Origin: an uncultured Hungatella sp.
GTDB lineage: Bacteria > Bacillota > Clostridia > Lachnospirales > Lachnospiraceae
Assembly (NCBI GenBank): GCA_910588325.1
Contig: CAJUPP010000062.1
Coordinates: 15,659 to 22,944, forward strand
DNA length: 7,286 nucleotides
Reading direction: 5' to 3'
Shown here: positions 6,227-7,286 of the stretch, in pieces
How positions within the stretch are numbered: position 1 is the first letter of the stretch
How the letters are laid out: every line of letters begins with the position of its first letter
Made by a program: the position numbers and the translations under genes
The notes under the pieces: generated by a model
What the model was told of the DNA's origin: nothing
Database searches by the model: none
What the model saw: only the letters and a program-made list of their open reading frames with translations

Positions 6227-6238
6227 GCTGAATGAGTT

Positions 6239-7286
6239 ATGGAGAAGTTAAGGGAAATGTGTGTAAATGCGCGTGGGCTTTTGAATGGGATGGCAAAGGT
6301 GCAATTGGGTTTTTTTCCAACGCCTTTTTATCGGCTGAACCGGTTGTCGGAGGATTTGGGGGTAAATCTGTTTATTAAAAGAGATGATTTTACGGGAATG
6401 AATCTTTTTGGAGGGAATAAGATACGGAAGCTGCAGTATCTCATGGGAGATGCGGTGGCAAAGGGGTGCGAGTATGTGTTTACTTTTGGGGCGACGCAGT
6501 CGAATCATGCGATGCAGACGGTAGCGGCTTGCCGGAGATGCGGGTTGAAGCCGGTCTTGTATCTGGTGGCGATTGTGGAACCGGATGAGGGGAATCTGCG
6601 TTCTAATCTGCTTTTGGATAAGATTATGGGAGCAGAGATTCATGTGGTGAATATAGAGCCTGGGGAAAGTGAAAAAGAGGCGGAAGAGCGTTCTCTTCGG
6701 ATGGCCAGGGAGCATATGGAGAAGCTGGAGGCAGAGGGGCATCGCTGTTATGAGGTACCTATGGGTGGCGCCAGTCCGGTGGGCTCCGTAGGATTCGTGG
6801 AGGGATATGTGGAATTTGTGGAGCAGGCTTTGGAGATGAAGGTGGATCCAGATTATATTTTTCATGGGACCGGGACAGGAGGGACCTTGGCGGGGTTGAT
6901 TGCCGGAAAGGTATTAACAGATGATGATGTAAAGATTATTTCTATTCATGTCAGCTGGAAGGATGAAGGATATCCACAGCGGGTGAGGGAATTGGCTAAC
7001 AGAAGCCTGGAAGTGCTCGGGGCAGAGGTGAAAGTAGACGATTGTAAGGATATTCATACAGATCTGAATTTTTATCAGCCGGGGTATGAACTGCCCAATG
7101 ATATGGCAAAGGAGGCCATTCTTTTGATGGCCAGGAGAGAGGGGCTGTTGATCGATCCGGTGTATACCGGGAAGGCATTTGCCGGGATGCTTGATTATAT
7201 ACGAAATGGGAAAGTGGCTCAGGGGAGCAATGTGGTGTTCTGGCATACGGGAGGAGCGACAGCACTGTTTGCAGAGAAGGAGATTT
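6239..7286 (+). CDS. PLP-dependent D-cysteine desulfhydrase / ACC deaminase family enzyme (3' end cut by window)
   Basis: A cytoplasmic fold-type II PLP enzyme; 349 codons are visible and the frame is still open at the window edge. Family members are ~330-350 aa, so it is nearly complete. Motifs: PTPFYRL (27-33); GGNKIRKLQ (58-66) with Lys61 as the expected Schiff-base lysine; QSNHAMQT (87-94); the glycine-rich phosphate-binding loop TGTGGT (211-216); DPVYTGKA (306-313); and HTGG (336-339). ACC deaminases carry Glu and Leu at the two substrate-specifying positions (DPVYEGK, H-L-GG). Here they are Thr310 and Thr337, which points to D-cysteine desulfhydrase (D-cysteine to pyruvate, sulfide and ammonia). 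L-cysteate sulfo-lyase and other relatives share the fold and are not excluded. Start: ATG 6239 is the first in-frame ATG after an in-frame TGA (6233-6235); AGGAGG at 6221-6226 is 12 nt upstream. It has its own promoter and no evident functional tie to the exporters. Confidence 0.85.
   Translation, partial: MEKLREMCVNARGLLNGMAKVQLGFFPTPFYRLNRLSEDLGVNLFIKRDDFTGMNLFGGNKIRKLQYLMGDAVAKGCEYVFTFGATQSNHAMQTVAACRRCGLKPVLYLVAIVEPDEGNLRSNLLLDKIMGAEIHVVNIEPGESEKEAEERSLRMAREHMEKLEAEGHRCYEVPMGGASPVGSVGFVEGYVEFVEQALEMKVDPDYIFHGTGTGGTLAGLIAGKVLTDDDVKIISIHVSWKDEGYPQRVRELANRSLEVLGAEVKVDDCKDIHTDLNFYQPGYELPNDMAKEAILLMARREGLLIDPVYTGKAFAGMLDYIRNGKVAQGSNVVFWHTGGATALFAEKEI

Larger units (their letters stand above)
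5849..6238. other. 390-bp non-coding region rich in inverted repeats
   Basis: No credible gene is present. Short reading frames here lack ribosome binding sites and give low-complexity products. The left third holds a weak hairpin at 5862-5888 (CATAA/TTATG outside, CGCT/AGCG inside). The middle holds the perfect 19-bp stem (5921-5965), an imperfect GCGCA/TGCGC hairpin (5972-5986) and the UUCG hairpin. The right third is GC-rich with alternative pairings, and the promoter of the downstream gene closes the region. Composition differs visibly from the flanking genes (runs such as CGGCGGCGGAC). That suggests an inserted or dispersed repeat element between two transcription units. Confidence 0.7.

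Noticed and set aside
6248..6865. 205-codon open frame on the - strand
   Set aside because: It is antisense to the PLP enzyme, whose catalytic motifs prove the + strand is coding.

Overview
The window looks like a piece of a Firmicutes chromosome, most likely Clostridia of the Lachnospiraceae (Clostridium cluster XIVa) type. This is inferred from the strong GGAGG-type ribosome binding sites, moderate base composition, tightly packed or overlapping genes, and the YtrA-type GntR regulator plus ABC-2 exporter arrangement that is common there. All supported genes lie on the + strand.

Positions 1-5848 hold a tandemly duplicated ABC exporter module. The window opens inside the last 37 codons of an ABC ATPase (1-114). 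A large ABC-2-type permease follows, overlapping it by 26 nt (89-2284). Next come a YtrA-type GntR repressor (2317-2682), a complete ABC ATPase (2686-3585), and a second permease paralogous to the first (3560-5848), again overlapping its ATPase by exactly 26 nt. The two ATPase/permease junctions are offset by 3471 bp and are nearly identical in sequence, including the ribosome binding site inside the ATPase gene. Both permeases have about nine predicted membrane segments and then an unusually long C-terminal region of about 370-400 residues, predicted to lie outside the cell. The membrane halves are well conserved between copies and the C-terminal halves less so. By analogy with YtrA-regulated systems, the likely job is sensing or exporting a cell-envelope-active compound such as a peptide antibiotic. 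No substrate can be read from the sequence.

Positions 5849-6238 are a 390-bp non-coding gap rich in inverted repeats. It contains a perfect 19-bp stem with a 7-nt loop (5921-5965), a small UUCG-loop hairpin (5998-6011), a GC-rich stretch with several mutually exclusive pairings (6024-6124), and a good vegetative promoter (TTGCCA, 18-nt spacer, TATAAT, 6169-6198).

That promoter serves a separate gene (6239 to the window edge) encoding a PLP-dependent enzyme of the D-cysteine desulfhydrase / ACC deaminase family. Its specificity-determining residues favour D-cysteine desulfhydrase over ACC deaminase. It runs off the right edge, almost complete at 349 codons.

No CRISPR array, transposase, tRNA or rRNA was seen. 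The most interesting points are the tandem paralogous exporters with diverged extracytoplasmic domains, the conserved dual-coding overlap, and the structured intergenic region.
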